The notes: a model not told the origin generated them from the letters alone. 14,026 bases of DNA from JAVBSC01 sp031547305 (GCA_031547305.1 JAVBSC010000050.1:1-14026); one strand, 5' to 3'. Counted from the stretch's first letter, positions 1 through 7,229 are shown. Made by a program: numbers and translations.

Positions 1-22
1 GCCCAGGAGCCTGGAGTTTTAA

Positions 23-547
23 ATGGACGAAGATTTGCTTATCCGGCCGGAAACGGACAAAGACCTGCCGGAAATATACGAGCTTATCAAAACCGCCTTT
101 GCCACCGCCAGGGTCGCGGACGGCGACGAGCAGGATTTCGCGGTCCGGCTGCGCCGGGGTCCTGGCTATATTCCGGAACTGGCCCTGGTTGTGGAGCACA
201 AGGGCCGACTGATCGGGCACATCATGCTGACCAGGTTCCAGGTGAATACTCCGGCCGGCCGGCTGGAGGCCCTGCTTCTGGCCCCGGTTTCCGTGCTTCT
301 GGAGCACCGCAACCAAAAAGTCGGCTCCAGGCTGATCCTGGAAGCGCTTAAACGCGCCACGGCAATGGGCCACAAGGCCGTGTTCCTGGTCGGAGATCCG
401 GCCTATTACAGCCGCTTCGGCTTTGAAGCGTCCGCGCGCTTCGGCATAAAAAACGCTGACGGCATTGAAGACAAGTATGTCATGTCCAAAGAACTGGTCC
501 CCGGAGTATTGAAAAACGCCTCGGGAACGATTATTGCCATCCACTGA
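23..547 (+). CDS. GNAT-family N-acetyltransferase (YhbS-like)
   Basis: Predicted cytoplasmic acetyltransferase of 174 residues that would move an acetyl group from acetyl-CoA to an unknown small molecule or protein amine. The N-terminus (LIRPETDKDLPEIYELI, residues 6-22) is the usual GNAT beta1-alpha1 start. A beta4 strand with LLLAPVSVL (84-92) leads into the acetyl-CoA loop RNQKVGS (96-102), where the first glycine of the usual Q/R-x-x-G-x-G/A pattern is replaced by lysine. GDPAYYSRFGFEAS (124-137) is characteristic of the YhbS subgroup. The ATG at 23 is preceded by GGAG at 13-16, and the length is normal for the family. The mtaB start lies 49 nt downstream on the same strand, so the two may be co-transcribed. 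The fold is clear; the substrate cannot be told. Confidence 0.85.
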   Translation: MDEDLLIRPETDKDLPEIYELIKTAFATARVADGDEQDFAVRLRRGPGYIPELALVVEHKGRLIGHIMLTRFQVNTPAGRLEALLLAPVSVLLEHRNQKVGSRLILEALKRATAMGHKAVFLVGDPAYYSRFGFEASARFGIKNADGIEDKYVMSKELVPGVLKNASGTIIAIH

Positions 548-596
548 CGCTGGAGCGTTTCACAATTTAATTGCTTTAGGGGGCACACCCGACCCC

Positions 597-1907
597 ATGG
601 GCGGTATTTCCTTTTACATAATCACGCTGGGTTGCAAGGTTAATCAGTACGAGTCCCAGGCCCTGCGGGAATCCTGGCTTGCGGCCGGGCATGCGGAGGC
701 TGTCGCCCCGGAGCGGGCCGGCCTGGTCTTTATTAATTCCTGCGCGGTCACGGCCGGCGCCATGGCGGACCTGCGCAACGCGGTCAGCCGCATTCGCCGC
801 GCCGCGCCGGACTGCAGAATTGCGGTAAGCGGATGCGCGGCCCAGGCCCTGCCGGAAGAAGTCAAAGCCCTGCCGGGCGTGCTCCTGCTGCCCCAGGCGG
901 ACAAAGCCGGGCTGCGTCTGGAAGACTGTCTGATCGGCTCCCCCCCCCTGCCGGGAAAACCGGCAAACGAATCCGCGGCAGACCGGATCTGGCCGGCTTT
1001 TTCCCTGTCCGGCTCGGAGCGCTCCAGGGCTGTGCTTAAAATCCAAGACGGCTGTTCGCACCGCTGCACTTACTGCATAGTGCCCTTGGGGCGCGGAGCT
1101 TCAGTCAGCCGCCCGTTCCCGGAAATTGAAGCGGAGCTGGAACGGCTGCTCAACGCCGGTTTTGGCGAAGTGGTCATAAGCGGGGTGAATCTAGGCCAGT
1201 TTGGCCGCGATTTGCCCGGCCAGCCGGACTTCTGGGATCTGCTGGACAAGCTTGAAGACAAATTCACGGCCTGGGCCGGCCGGACCAGACTGCGCTTAAG
1301 TTCGCTGGAACCAGGCCAGCTTGGCGCCAAAGCCTTGCGAACTCTGACCGCTAGCCGTTTGTGCGCCCCCCAGTTGCATCTTTCCCTGCAAAGCGGCAGC
1401 GCACCGGTACTCCGGCGCATGGGCCGCGGGCATTACAACCTGGACGCCCTGCCGAATTTTTTACGCTCCCTGCAAAAAACCTGGCCGCTCTTTGGCCTGG
1501 GTGCGGACATCCTGACCGGCTTCCCCGGCGAAACGGACGCGGAATTCCAACAAACCCTGGACCTTTGCCAGCGCCTGCCCCTCAGCTACGCCCACGTCTT
1601 CCCCTATTCCCCCAGGCCCGGCACCCCGGCCGCCACTTTTGCCGGCCAGCTCCCCCAGCCCGTCAAAAAAGAAAGGGCCGCCAGGCTAAGGGCCGTGGCC
1701 GCCGCAAAAAAACAGGCCTTTCTCTCCAGCCAACTCGCCCTGCCGCACATTGCCCTGGTTCTGGAATCCAAAAACAAAGGCGTCAACGAATACTACAGCG
1801 AATGCCGCCTGCTCCGCTCCGCCGCTCTCGCCCCAAGCCGCTCCCTGCTCCGCGCCAGGCCACTCGGAATCGAGCAGGATTCCCTGCTGGTGGAAGTGAT
1901 TAAATAG
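597..1907 (+). CDS. mtaB: Radical SAM tRNA methylthiotransferase, MtaB type
   Basis: Likely adds a methylthio group to N6-threonylcarbamoyladenosine at position 37 of tRNAs that read ANN codons (t6A to ms2t6A), using two [4Fe-4S] clusters and S-adenosylmethionine. With the ATG at 597 the protein has 436 residues, normal for MtaB. The N-terminal UPF0004 domain carries three cysteines for the auxiliary cluster (C13 in TLGCKVNQYES, C49, C80). The radical SAM motif CSHRCTYC gives C153, C157 and C160. The preceding KIQDGC favours MtaB over MiaB or RimO. A short, weakly conserved C-terminal part fits a TRAM-like domain. An in-frame ATG at 534 exists but overlaps the GNAT gene and lacks a ribosome site. 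The ATG at 597 has AGGGGG at 578-583, although 13 nt away, and begins right at the conserved GGISFYIITLGC. The 3' end overlaps the convergent yjbR-like gene by 8 bp. Confidence 0.85.
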   Translation: MGGISFYIITLGCKVNQYESQALRESWLAAGHAEAVAPERAGLVFINSCAVTAGAMADLRNAVSRIRRAAPDCRIAVSGCAAQALPEEVKALPGVLLLPQADKAGLRLEDCLIGSPPLPGKPANESAADRIWPAFSLSGSERSRAVLKIQDGCSHRCTYCIVPLGRGASVSRPFPEIEAELERLLNAGFGEVVISGVNLGQFGRDLPGQPDFWDLLDKLEDKFTAWAGRTRLRLSSLEPGQLGAKALRTLTASRLCAPQLHLSLQSGSAPVLRRMGRGHYNLDALPNFLRSLQKTWPLFGLGADILTGFPGETDAEFQQTLDLCQRLPLSYAHVFPYSPRPGTPAATFAGQLPQPVKKERAARLRAVAAAKKQAFLSSQLALPHIALVLESKNKGVNEYYSECRLLRSAALAPSRSLLRARPLGIEQDSLLVEVIK

Positions 1908-2286
1908 GACCTTGGGGATGCGCCTCCTCGCGTATCTTCCTGGGAAGCCCCCGCCACACCAGGTCGTACGAGATGTCCACCAGCTCTTTGCACACGTCTT
2001 CCGGAGTATTGCCCAGCAGGGACAGGGATATCCAGTGCAGCTTGTTCATGTGCCAGCCAGGCAGCACGGCTGGGTAACGCTCGCGAAAATCCAGCGAAAG
2101 ATAGGGGGCGCATTTTAGATTCAGGAGCGTGCCTGTTTTGTTGCGCACCAGCAGGGCGAAGATCTTGCCGTGCACAAAATAGCGCCATGCATCCCAGCTT
2201 TCTTTGTAGTCCTCCACCGCGTCCGGCTTGGCCAGCGCGTACCCGCGAAGCCAGAGGCATCTGGGGGGCCAGGTTGTGCGGGTCAT
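1900..2286 (-). CDS. MmcQ/YjbR family protein
   Basis: A 128-residue protein of the MmcQ/YjbR family, a small alpha/beta fold resembling the CyaY/double-wing DNA-binding fold; no member has a firmly known role that I can name. Family features are clear: YFVHGKIFALLV (36-47), LNLKCAPY (55-62), then YPAVLPGWHMNKLHWISLSL (71-90) and the C-terminal ELVDISYDLVWRGLPRKIRE (101-120). The start has AAGG (plus-strand CCTT at 2295-2298) 8 nt upstream, inside the last codons of the upstream exported-protein gene. Only 14 nt separate the two genes, so they are probably co-transcribed, although nothing links them functionally. Its stop codon lies within the end of mtaB on the opposite strand. Confidence 0.8.
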   Translation of the reverse strand: MTRTTWPPRCLWLRGYALAKPDAVEDYKESWDAWRYFVHGKIFALLVRNKTGTLLNLKCAPYLSLDFRERYPAVLPGWHMNKLHWISLSLLGNTPEDVCKELVDISYDLVWRGLPRKIREEAHPQGPI

Positions 2287-2300
2287 GAGCGGCGCCTTGT

Positions 2301-3380
2301 CTATTTATTATACTTTTCCATCATTCTGCGGATGGTGTCGAGCATAAATTCGTCACGAGTTGAATCGTAGGCCCGGCCGGCCGGGTATTCCGGCCCGAAG
2401 AGCGGGTAGAGCAGATACACGCCGGGTTCGCTTTGCAGTTTGGCCAGATCCATAATGAGCATGCGCCGTTCGGCCGGAGTTTTTTTGTGTACGAAGCTGT
2501 AGCCGTTGCCGTCTTCCGCGGCAAAGGAGTCCTCGGAGAGCTGGACCAAGATTGGCAGGGCTTGGTTGTCACGGCGAATTATTGCGATTTGCCGCCGGGT
2601 TTCTTCTTCTCCGTCCAGGCCGCTGATTACGGCGAAGTCCACGCCGGGCGGAACCGGACTTCCGTAAAAAAGCATGACTCCAAGCCGGCGGCCCTGAGCC
2701 CTGGCCTCGGCTTTGGCGGCATCAAAAAAACCCGGCCTGGTTTGCCAGATGCCGGAAACGCCGCCCAGCAGCCAGGTTTCCGCCGGCACCAGCGAAGCCA
2801 CGGCCCGCATATGGGCGGCCACGGCTTCCGGGGTTTCGTAGTTGCGCAGGTCTATTTCCACGTCGTAGGCGGTTTTTGGCTTCAGATCCTGCAATTGCTC
2901 GCGTAGGGAGCGCAGAGAGTCTCGGGCCACGGCCTCGGGCAGGACTCCGGCCTCCAGGCGCAGCACGCCGGAAACGTAGCTTGGGCCCAAGTCAAAAGCG
3001 ATGTCCCCCACGCCCTGGAGGCTCTGGTGCTTAAGCATCCAATCAGCGCCGTTGCTCAGGTCTATTTGCAGGGAGCGTCTGAAATCAAGCCGCCCCTGGT
3101 AATTGACCGGAATGGGAACGTTGGTGACCTTTCGGCTGGTTTTGCCGCCTGGCGGCGTTGCGGGAGCGGAGGATTTTTTTTTGGCCTTGCGGGAAGAACC
3201 GGACGTTTTTTGCGAAGCGCCGGGAGATTTTTTGGTGGTTGCGGCGTTTTTTTGAGCGGACGCGGCCTTAGGCTGAGCCTGTTCGGTTTTCCGCGTCTGG
3301 GCGCCGCAGGCGTCCGTGGCGGGAAGGCCGAGCGAAAAACAGAACAGCAAGGACGCGAACAGCGGGAATATTTTTTTCAT
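2301..3380 (-). CDS. Exported protein of unknown function with Lys/Ala/Ser-rich linker
   Basis: I do not recognise this 359-residue protein. It begins with a clear Sec signal peptide: MKK, a hydrophobic core IFPLFASLLFCFSLGL (4-19) and a likely cleavage site near A24 or A27. C25 is not in a convincing lipobox (TDAC), so periplasmic export is more likely than lipidation. Residues about 28-86 are low-complexity, rich in K, A, S, T and Q, with a basic patch RKAKKKS (64-70); this looks like a flexible tether. From about 88 to the end the protein is globular, with alternating hydrophobic strands and helices (VEIDLRNY, ETWLLGGVSGIW, LGVMLFYGSPVPP, FAVISGLDG, PILVQLSEDSF, YLLYPLFGPEYP). This rhythm hints at an alpha/beta barrel-like domain, but I cannot assign a family. 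The ATG at 3380 was chosen over the TTG at 3392 because GGA lies 7 nt before it and it starts the signal peptide. Confidence 0.75.
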   Translation of the reverse strand: MKKIFPLFASLLFCFSLGLPATDACGAQTRKTEQAQPKAASAQKNAATTKKSPGASQKTSGSSRKAKKKSSAPATPPGGKTSRKVTNVPIPVNYQGRLDFRRSLQIDLSNGADWMLKHQSLQGVGDIAFDLGPSYVSGVLRLEAGVLPEAVARDSLRSLREQLQDLKPKTAYDVEIDLRNYETPEAVAAHMRAVASLVPAETWLLGGVSGIWQTRPGFFDAAKAEARAQGRRLGVMLFYGSPVPPGVDFAVISGLDGEEETRRQIAIIRRDNQALPILVQLSEDSFAAEDGNGYSFVHKKTPAERRMLIMDLAKLQSEPGVYLLYPLFGPEYPAGRAYDSTRDEFMLDTIRRMMEKYNK

Positions 3381-3403
3381 GCGTATTTCCAATAGGTTTG
3401 TCC

Positions 3404-3429
3404 GGCATGATCCGCCCCTTGATCATGCC
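3404..3429. repeat. Perfect 9-bp inverted repeat in leader of exported-protein gene
   Basis: GGCATGATC (3404-3412) and GATCATGCC (3421-3429) are perfect inverted copies with an 8-nt spacer. The repeat lies 24 nt upstream of the minus-strand start at 3380 and downstream of the candidate minus-strand promoter, so it could be an operator or an mRNA leader hairpin. There is no following T run on either strand, so it is not an intrinsic terminator. Confidence 0.5.
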
Positions 3430-3469
3430 TCTCAAAAGGGTGTTTGCTTGCATGGAAAAGCACGTCCCG

Positions 3470-3499
3470 CTTATATCCTCAAAATTTTGCCCAGGGCAA
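3470..3499 (-). promoter_or_regulatory. Candidate sigma70-type promoter for exported-protein gene
   Basis: Read on the minus strand, TTGCCC (3499-3494) is separated by 18 nt from TATAAG (3475-3470), 4/6 and 5/6 matches to the -35 and -10 consensus. Transcription would begin near 3463 and give a leader of about 80 nt. The -35 box lies within a 13-bp palindrome, TTGCCC-A-GGGCAA (3487-3499), which could be an operator. Prediction from pattern only. Confidence 0.4.
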
Positions 3500-3545
3500 G
3501 GCCAAAAAAACCTTGATTTCAGGCCGCCGCCGACTGCATTAATTC

Positions 3546-3574
3546 TTGCCTAGCGGGCCTCGCGCTGATATAGC
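3546..3574 (+). promoter_or_regulatory. Candidate sigma70-type promoter for the S1-domain gene
   Basis: TTGCCT (3546-3551), a 17-nt spacer and TATAGC (3569-3574) match the -35/-10 consensus at 4/6 each with ideal spacing. Initiation would be near 3581, at the base of the leader hairpin at 3580-3608. It diverges from the minus-strand promoter at 3470-3499. Confidence 0.35.
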
Positions 3575-3579
3575 CTCTG

Positions 3580-3608
3580 GCGGCGGGAGCTTTTTTTATG
3601 CCCGCCGC
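3580..3608 (+). promoter_or_regulatory. GC-rich leader hairpin before S1-domain gene
   Basis: GCGGCGGG (3580-3587) pairs perfectly with CCCGCCGC (3601-3608) around a 13-nt U-rich loop. It ends 13 nt before the AAGGA ribosome site (3622-3626), so it sits where it could affect translation of the S1-domain gene. The T run lies in the loop rather than after the stem, which argues against a terminator. Confidence 0.45.
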
Positions 3609-3633
3609 ATTCTATTTTTACAAGGAACGGATT

Positions 3634-5112
3634 ATGACCGAGGACCTGCACCAACCGACCGCGGATCAGGGAGAAGAAGCCAGCTTTGCCGAGCTTTTCG
3701 CCGCCCAGGAAGAACAGAGCGTCAGCCGGCTTTCCTCTGGCCAGCGGGTAAAAGCCACTGTGGTGGCCATTACCGCCGATACAGTGTTTGTCAGCACCGG
3801 CAGCAAGGTGGACGGCATAGTGGACCGGGCCGAACTGGCCCAGGACGGGGTGGCCGAATGCGCGGTGGGCGATGTGCTGGATCTGTACGTGGTTCACGTT
3901 TCCGCCCAGGAGGTGCGCCTTTCCAAGGTGGTGCGCGGGGCCGGGGGCGTTTCCGCCCTTGAGGAGGCCAAAGAGGCCGGACTGCCTGTGGAAGGCAAGG
4001 TGAGCGCCCAGGTCAAAGGCGGGTTCGCGGTGGAAGTAATGAAACGCCGCGCTTTTTGTCCGATCAGCCAGATGGACGTGCGGCCGGTGGATGCCCCGGA
4101 ATCTTTGGTGGGCAAGACTTTCTCCTTCATGATCACCAAACTTGAAAAAGGTGGCCGCAATATTGTGGTTTCCCGCCGCGTGCTTCTGGAAAAACAGCAG
4201 AGCGCCGGGCGCGAGGAATTTTTGGGCACGGTAAAGGAAGGCGACGTGCTGGAAGCCACCGTGGTGCGCCTGGCTCCCTTCGGCGCGTTTGTGGAGCTGG
4301 CTCCGGGCGTGGACGGCATGGTGCACGTGTCCGAGCTGTCCTGGGCGCGCGGCCAGGCTCCGGAAGAAGTGGTCAGCGTGGGCGACAAGGTGCGGGTGAA
4401 GATACTTTCCCTGAAAACGCAGGAAAAAGGCTCGCGTATTTCTCTGTCCATGCGCCAGGTCACGGAAAACCCCTGGACGAATTTGTCCGGCATCAACGCC
4501 GGAGACATTGTTTCCGGCAAGGTGACCCGTCTGGCCGCCTTCGGGGCATTTGTGGAAGTGCTGCCCGGCATTGAGGGCCTGATTCATCTGTCCGAACTGT
4601 CCTGGGAAAGGCGCATCAACAAGGCGGAAGAAGTTTTGAGCGTGGGCGAGACCGTGAGCGTCAAGGTCAAGGAAGTGGACCTGGACAAGAAGCGGCTGTC
4701 CCTGAGCCTGCGCGACGCCGCCGGAGATCCCTGGGCCGATGTGGCCGAGCGCTTTCCCGTGGGCGCGGAAGTCAGCGGCGTTTTTGAAAAACGCGCCCCC
4801 TTCGGCCTGTTCATACAACTTTCTCCAGGCGTGACCGGGCTTATGCCCAAAGGCGCGGCCGCCCAGGCCAAGCCCAAAGGTTCCCTGGACAGACTAGCGC
4901 CGGGCGCGGCCGTACAGGTGGTCATTCGGGAGGCGGATCTGCAAAACCGCCGCCTGACCCTGGCCCCGGTTGGTGCGGAAGCTGAATCCGGCGACGCTCC
5001 GGTGAAGGACAGCGACTGGAAGCGCCACGCTCCCAAGCCGGAACCGGCCTCCAACTTCAGCAGCCTGGGTTCCGCCTTCCAGGCCGCTCTGGCCAAAAAA
5101 TCCGGAAAATAG
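3634..5112 (+). CDS. S1-domain RNA-binding protein (ribosomal protein S1-like)
   Basis: A 492-residue protein built from five S1 (OB-fold) repeats, expected to bind single-stranded mRNA and help translation initiation as ribosomal protein S1 or a close paralogue. Repeats lie at about 37-98, 118-182, 200-274, 288-360 and 374-444. Repeats 3 and 4 are the most canonical (FGAFVELAPGVDGMVHVSEL and FGAFVEVLPGIEGLIHLSEL). Repeats 1 and 2 are divergent, as in the ribosome-binding repeats of S1. The acidic N-terminus (EEASFAELFAAQEE) and a Lys/Pro/Ala-rich tail flank the array. Typical enterobacterial S1 has six repeats and about 557 residues, so this is a shorter form. The ATG at 3634 was chosen over the one at 3598 because AAGGA (3622-3626) is 7 nt before it and 3598 falls inside the leader hairpin. 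It is apparently monocistronic, ending at the terminator at 5166. Confidence 0.85.
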   Translation: MTEDLHQPTADQGEEASFAELFAAQEEQSVSRLSSGQRVKATVVAITADTVFVSTGSKVDGIVDRAELAQDGVAECAVGDVLDLYVVHVSAQEVRLSKVVRGAGGVSALEEAKEAGLPVEGKVSAQVKGGFAVEVMKRRAFCPISQMDVRPVDAPESLVGKTFSFMITKLEKGGRNIVVSRRVLLEKQQSAGREEFLGTVKEGDVLEATVVRLAPFGAFVELAPGVDGMVHVSELSWARGQAPEEVVSVGDKVRVKILSLKTQEKGSRISLSMRQVTENPWTNLSGINAGDIVSGKVTRLAAFGAFVEVLPGIEGLIHLSELSWERRINKAEEVLSVGETVSVKVKEVDLDKKRLSLSLRDAAGDPWADVAERFPVGAEVSGVFEKRAPFGLFIQLSPGVTGLMPKGAAAQAKPKGSLDRLAPGAAVQVVIREADLQNRRLTLAPVGAEAESGDAPVKDSDWKRHAPKPEPASNFSSLGSAFQAALAKKSGK

Positions 5113-5165
5113 CTCCTGACCGGCCGTCTGGCGGCTGAAACGGATTTGTTCTTTTTCGCGTGCGA

Positions 5166-5204
5166 AGCGCATCCTGGCGTAATGCCGGATGCGCTTTTTG
5201 TTTT
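5166..5204 (+). terminator. Rho-independent terminator after S1-domain gene
   Basis: AGCGCATCC (5166-5174) pairs with GGATGCGCT (5187-5195). An inner GGC/GCC pair separated from the outer stem by one bulged T closes a GTAAT loop. A T-rich tract (5195-5204, interrupted by one G) follows directly. It separates the S1-domain gene from the catabolic island. Confidence 0.85.
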
Positions 5205-5298
5205 GGCAATCACCAAGCCCGGGCTTTACAGAGCGGCGGCGAAAGAGTACACTGCATTATAACGTTAGATTGCAGTTTCTATGTATCACAAACGTATA

Positions 5299-5327
5299 TT
5301 TTTGTAGATTGTACGATATATACAAAA
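5299..5327. promoter_or_regulatory. AT-rich nested inverted repeats upstream of the ygeV-like regulator
   Basis: TTTTGTA (5300-5306) and TACAAAA (5321-5327) form an inverted repeat with a 14-nt spacer. A second TTGTA (5309-5313) lies 7 bp after the first and makes a tighter pair, TTGTA-N7-TACAA (5309-5325). The site is 36-60 bp before the regulator start, in a sharply AT-rich stretch (about 5255-5362) that probably also holds its promoter, whose -35/-10 boxes I cannot assign with confidence. A transcription-factor operator, possibly for autoregulation, is inferred. Confidence 0.4.
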
Positions 5328-5362
5328 TAATCAGTCTTTATCACTATTGATATAGATACATT

Positions 5363-7126
5363 ATGTTATCCAGTATCCAATCTTATGTGCAATCATATGC
5401 CGAGATAATTTCCCGCGTTACTGGGATTGACGTGGAAATTATGGATGACAACATGGTGCGTATAGCCGGCACAGGCATTTATGCGGCCGAAGTCGGCCAA
5501 AGCCTGGCCAATGCCGGAGAGATATACAAGGAGGTTATGCGCACGCATAAGACCATTCTTGTGGAAAATCCCCGCCAGCATCCCATTTGTGAACGTTGCC
5601 CGCACCGGGAAAACTGCCGGGAGCGTTTTTCCCTTAGCACGCCCATTGTGGCGGGCGACAAACTCTTAGGCGTTATCGGGCTGGTCTGCTTCAACGATGA
5701 GGACCGCCGGCGCATGCAGAATTCACCGGACAGCTATACCGGCTTTATCACTTTTCTGGCCGGTGCCCTGGCCCACAAAATAGGCGAGCAGGACAAGCTC
5801 AACCGGGTCACGCAATTTTTGGATCTCATGCTCCAGGTGGTGGATGTGCCGGGCCAGGGCATTCTGCTGTTCGACTACAGCGGCGCGCTCATCTACAGCA
5901 ACGCGCCGGCCGGGGAGCTTTTCAGGTTAAGCGGCGGAGTGACGTTGAATTTAAGCGACATTCAGCGCAGCGGGCACGGCCTGTACGCCTTTGAGGAGTT
6001 TGAAGTGCGTCTGCCGGAAGGGCGGACGCATTCCGTGCTGGGGCGGCTTAAGGAACTTGATTCCCAGTCCGAGGGCAAGGTCACGCTGTTTGTTTTTGAA
6101 CTCCCGACGCGCCTGGCCCAGTTGGTGGGCAATATTTCCGGCGCCACGCCAGACACCGGCTTTGACGCTCTGCTGGGGGATTCCCCGGCTCTGCGCACGC
6201 TCAAATCCAGGGCCATGAACGTTGCGGATTCCAGCTCCACCGTGCTGATCAGCGGGGAATCCGGCACCGGCAAAGAACTTCTGGCCAGGGCCATCCACCA
6301 GACCGGCTCCCGGCGGGATCACCCGTTTGTGGCCATCAACTGCGGCGGCATTCCGGAAACATTGCTGGAAAGTGAACTGTTCGGCTATGTGAGCGGGGCT
6401 TTTACCGGGGCTTCCAGCCGGGGCCGCATGGGCAAGTTTGAACTGGCCCAGGGCGGGGTGATCTTCCTGGACGAGATCTCCACCATGCCTCTGTACTTGC
6501 AGGTAAAACTCCTGCGCGTGCTCCAGGAACGCATGATCACCCGTCTGGGGTCGAACAAACAGATTTATGTGAACGTGCGCGTCATTGCCGCCAGCAATGA
6601 AGACCTGCAGGATTGCATCCGCCGCAATGTGTTCCGTGAGGACCTCTATTACCGCCTTAACGTCATTCCCCTGAACATACCACCGCTACGCGAACGCGCC
6701 GGTGACGTGGCGGTTCTGGCCAACCACTTCCTGGACAAATACTGCGCCCTCTTTCAAAAGCACCGGCCGCGCTTGCGCTCCGCCCTGCTCAATCTCCTGG
6801 AGAGCCATTCCTGGCCCGGAAACGTGCGTGAACTGGAGCATGTGCTGGAATATGCGGTGAACATGATGCCGGACAACGGTTCTCTCACCCTGGACTGCCT
6901 TCCCGCCCAATTCCTGGAGGCGGTGAAGGAAGCTCCGGAAGCTGTTGTGCCAGGCCAGGAACCCAATGCTGCCCTGGAGCCCCTGTCCGTTCTGGAAGAA
7001 CGCGCCATTCGCGCGGCCCTGGAGCGTTTTGGACAAAGCACCGAGGGCAAGAAGCGGTCCGCCCGCACACTGGGCATCAGTCTGGCCACCCTGTACCGGA
7101 AAATGGAATCTTTCTCAATTCGATAA
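5363..7126 (+). CDS. ygeV: YgeV-like sigma54-dependent transcriptional activator
   Basis: A 587-residue enhancer-binding protein resembling E. coli YgeV in length and along its whole sequence. Residues 1-150 form a GAF-like sensory domain with the cysteine pattern CERCPHRENC (C76, C79, C85). About 155-250 is PAS-like (GQGILLFDYSGALIYSNAPAGELF). The AAA+ domain (about 265-490) has Walker A GESGTGKE (298-305), the sigma54-contacting GAFTGA loop (345-350), Walker B GVIFLDE (365-371) and REDLYYRLNVIP (425-436). The C-terminal Fis-type helix-turn-helix includes SARTLGISLATLYRKM (566-581). All parts needed for ATP-driven activation of sigma54 polymerase are present. There is no receiver domain, so it likely senses a small ligand directly. 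No good ribosome site precedes the ATG at 5363, but the N-terminus aligns with YgeV from there. The sigma54 promoter before ygeX is its obvious target. Confidence 0.88.
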   Translation: MLSSIQSYVQSYAEIISRVTGIDVEIMDDNMVRIAGTGIYAAEVGQSLANAGEIYKEVMRTHKTILVENPRQHPICERCPHRENCRERFSLSTPIVAGDKLLGVIGLVCFNDEDRRRMQNSPDSYTGFITFLAGALAHKIGEQDKLNRVTQFLDLMLQVVDVPGQGILLFDYSGALIYSNAPAGELFRLSGGVTLNLSDIQRSGHGLYAFEEFEVRLPEGRTHSVLGRLKELDSQSEGKVTLFVFELPTRLAQLVGNISGATPDTGFDALLGDSPALRTLKSRAMNVADSSSTVLISGESGTGKELLARAIHQTGSRRDHPFVAINCGGIPETLLESELFGYVSGAFTGASSRGRMGKFELAQGGVIFLDEISTMPLYLQVKLLRVLQERMITRLGSNKQIYVNVRVIAASNEDLQDCIRRNVFREDLYYRLNVIPLNIPPLRERAGDVAVLANHFLDKYCALFQKHRPRLRSALLNLLESHSWPGNVRELEHVLEYAVNMMPDNGSLTLDCLPAQFLEAVKEAPEAVVPGQEPNAALEPLSVLEERAIRAALERFGQSTEGKKRSARTLGISLATLYRKMESFSIR

Positions 7127-7136
7127 AAATCCCCTC

Positions 7137-7158
7137 CGCGTTATAACCGCGTTTTTTT
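7137..7158 (+). terminator. Possible weak intrinsic terminator after ygeV-like gene
   Basis: CGCG (7137-7140) can pair with CGCG (7148-7151) around a 7-nt loop, followed by seven T residues (7152-7158), 11 nt after the stop codon. The stem is only 4 bp, so termination may be partial. Confidence 0.4.
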
Positions 7159-7197
7159 CTCTGCCTTCCTCCAATCCTCAGAGTTCTTGTTTTGATA

Positions 7198-7229
7198 AAT
7201 TTCTCAAATTGCAAAAAGAATTTCTGAAA
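7198..7229. promoter_or_regulatory. Candidate upstream activating sites for the sigma54 activator
   Basis: Two copies of AATTTCT-N-AAA lie at 7198-7208 and 7219-7229, starting exactly 21 bp apart, two helical turns on the same DNA face. The second contains the palindrome TTTCTGAAA (7221-7229). They are about 100-120 bp upstream of the start expected from the -24/-12 promoter at 7292-7309, a typical enhancer position. Binding by the adjacent YgeV-like protein is inferred. Confidence 0.5.

Noticed and set aside
1..22. TAA at 20-22 in an open frame from base 2 could be the end of an upstream gene touching the GNAT start.
   Set aside because: Only six codons are visible, too few to support a coding call.
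534..596. Longer start for the mtaB gene at 534.
   Set aside because: It overlaps the GNAT gene, has no ribosome site and adds 21 residues that do not resemble the family; the conserved start is at 597.
3497..3515. CAAGG/CCTTG hairpin in the divergent intergenic region.
   Set aside because: Only 5 bp with a 9-nt loop and no T run; not distinguishable from chance.
3550..4818. Long 422-codon open frame on the minus strand.
   Set aside because: It is antisense to the five-repeat S1-domain gene, is rich in His/Gly/Ala as expected of a GC-rich shadow frame, and matches no family.
5339..5352. TATC-N6-GATA dyad just before the regulator start.
   Set aside because: Four-base arms in an AT-rich stretch are expected by chance.
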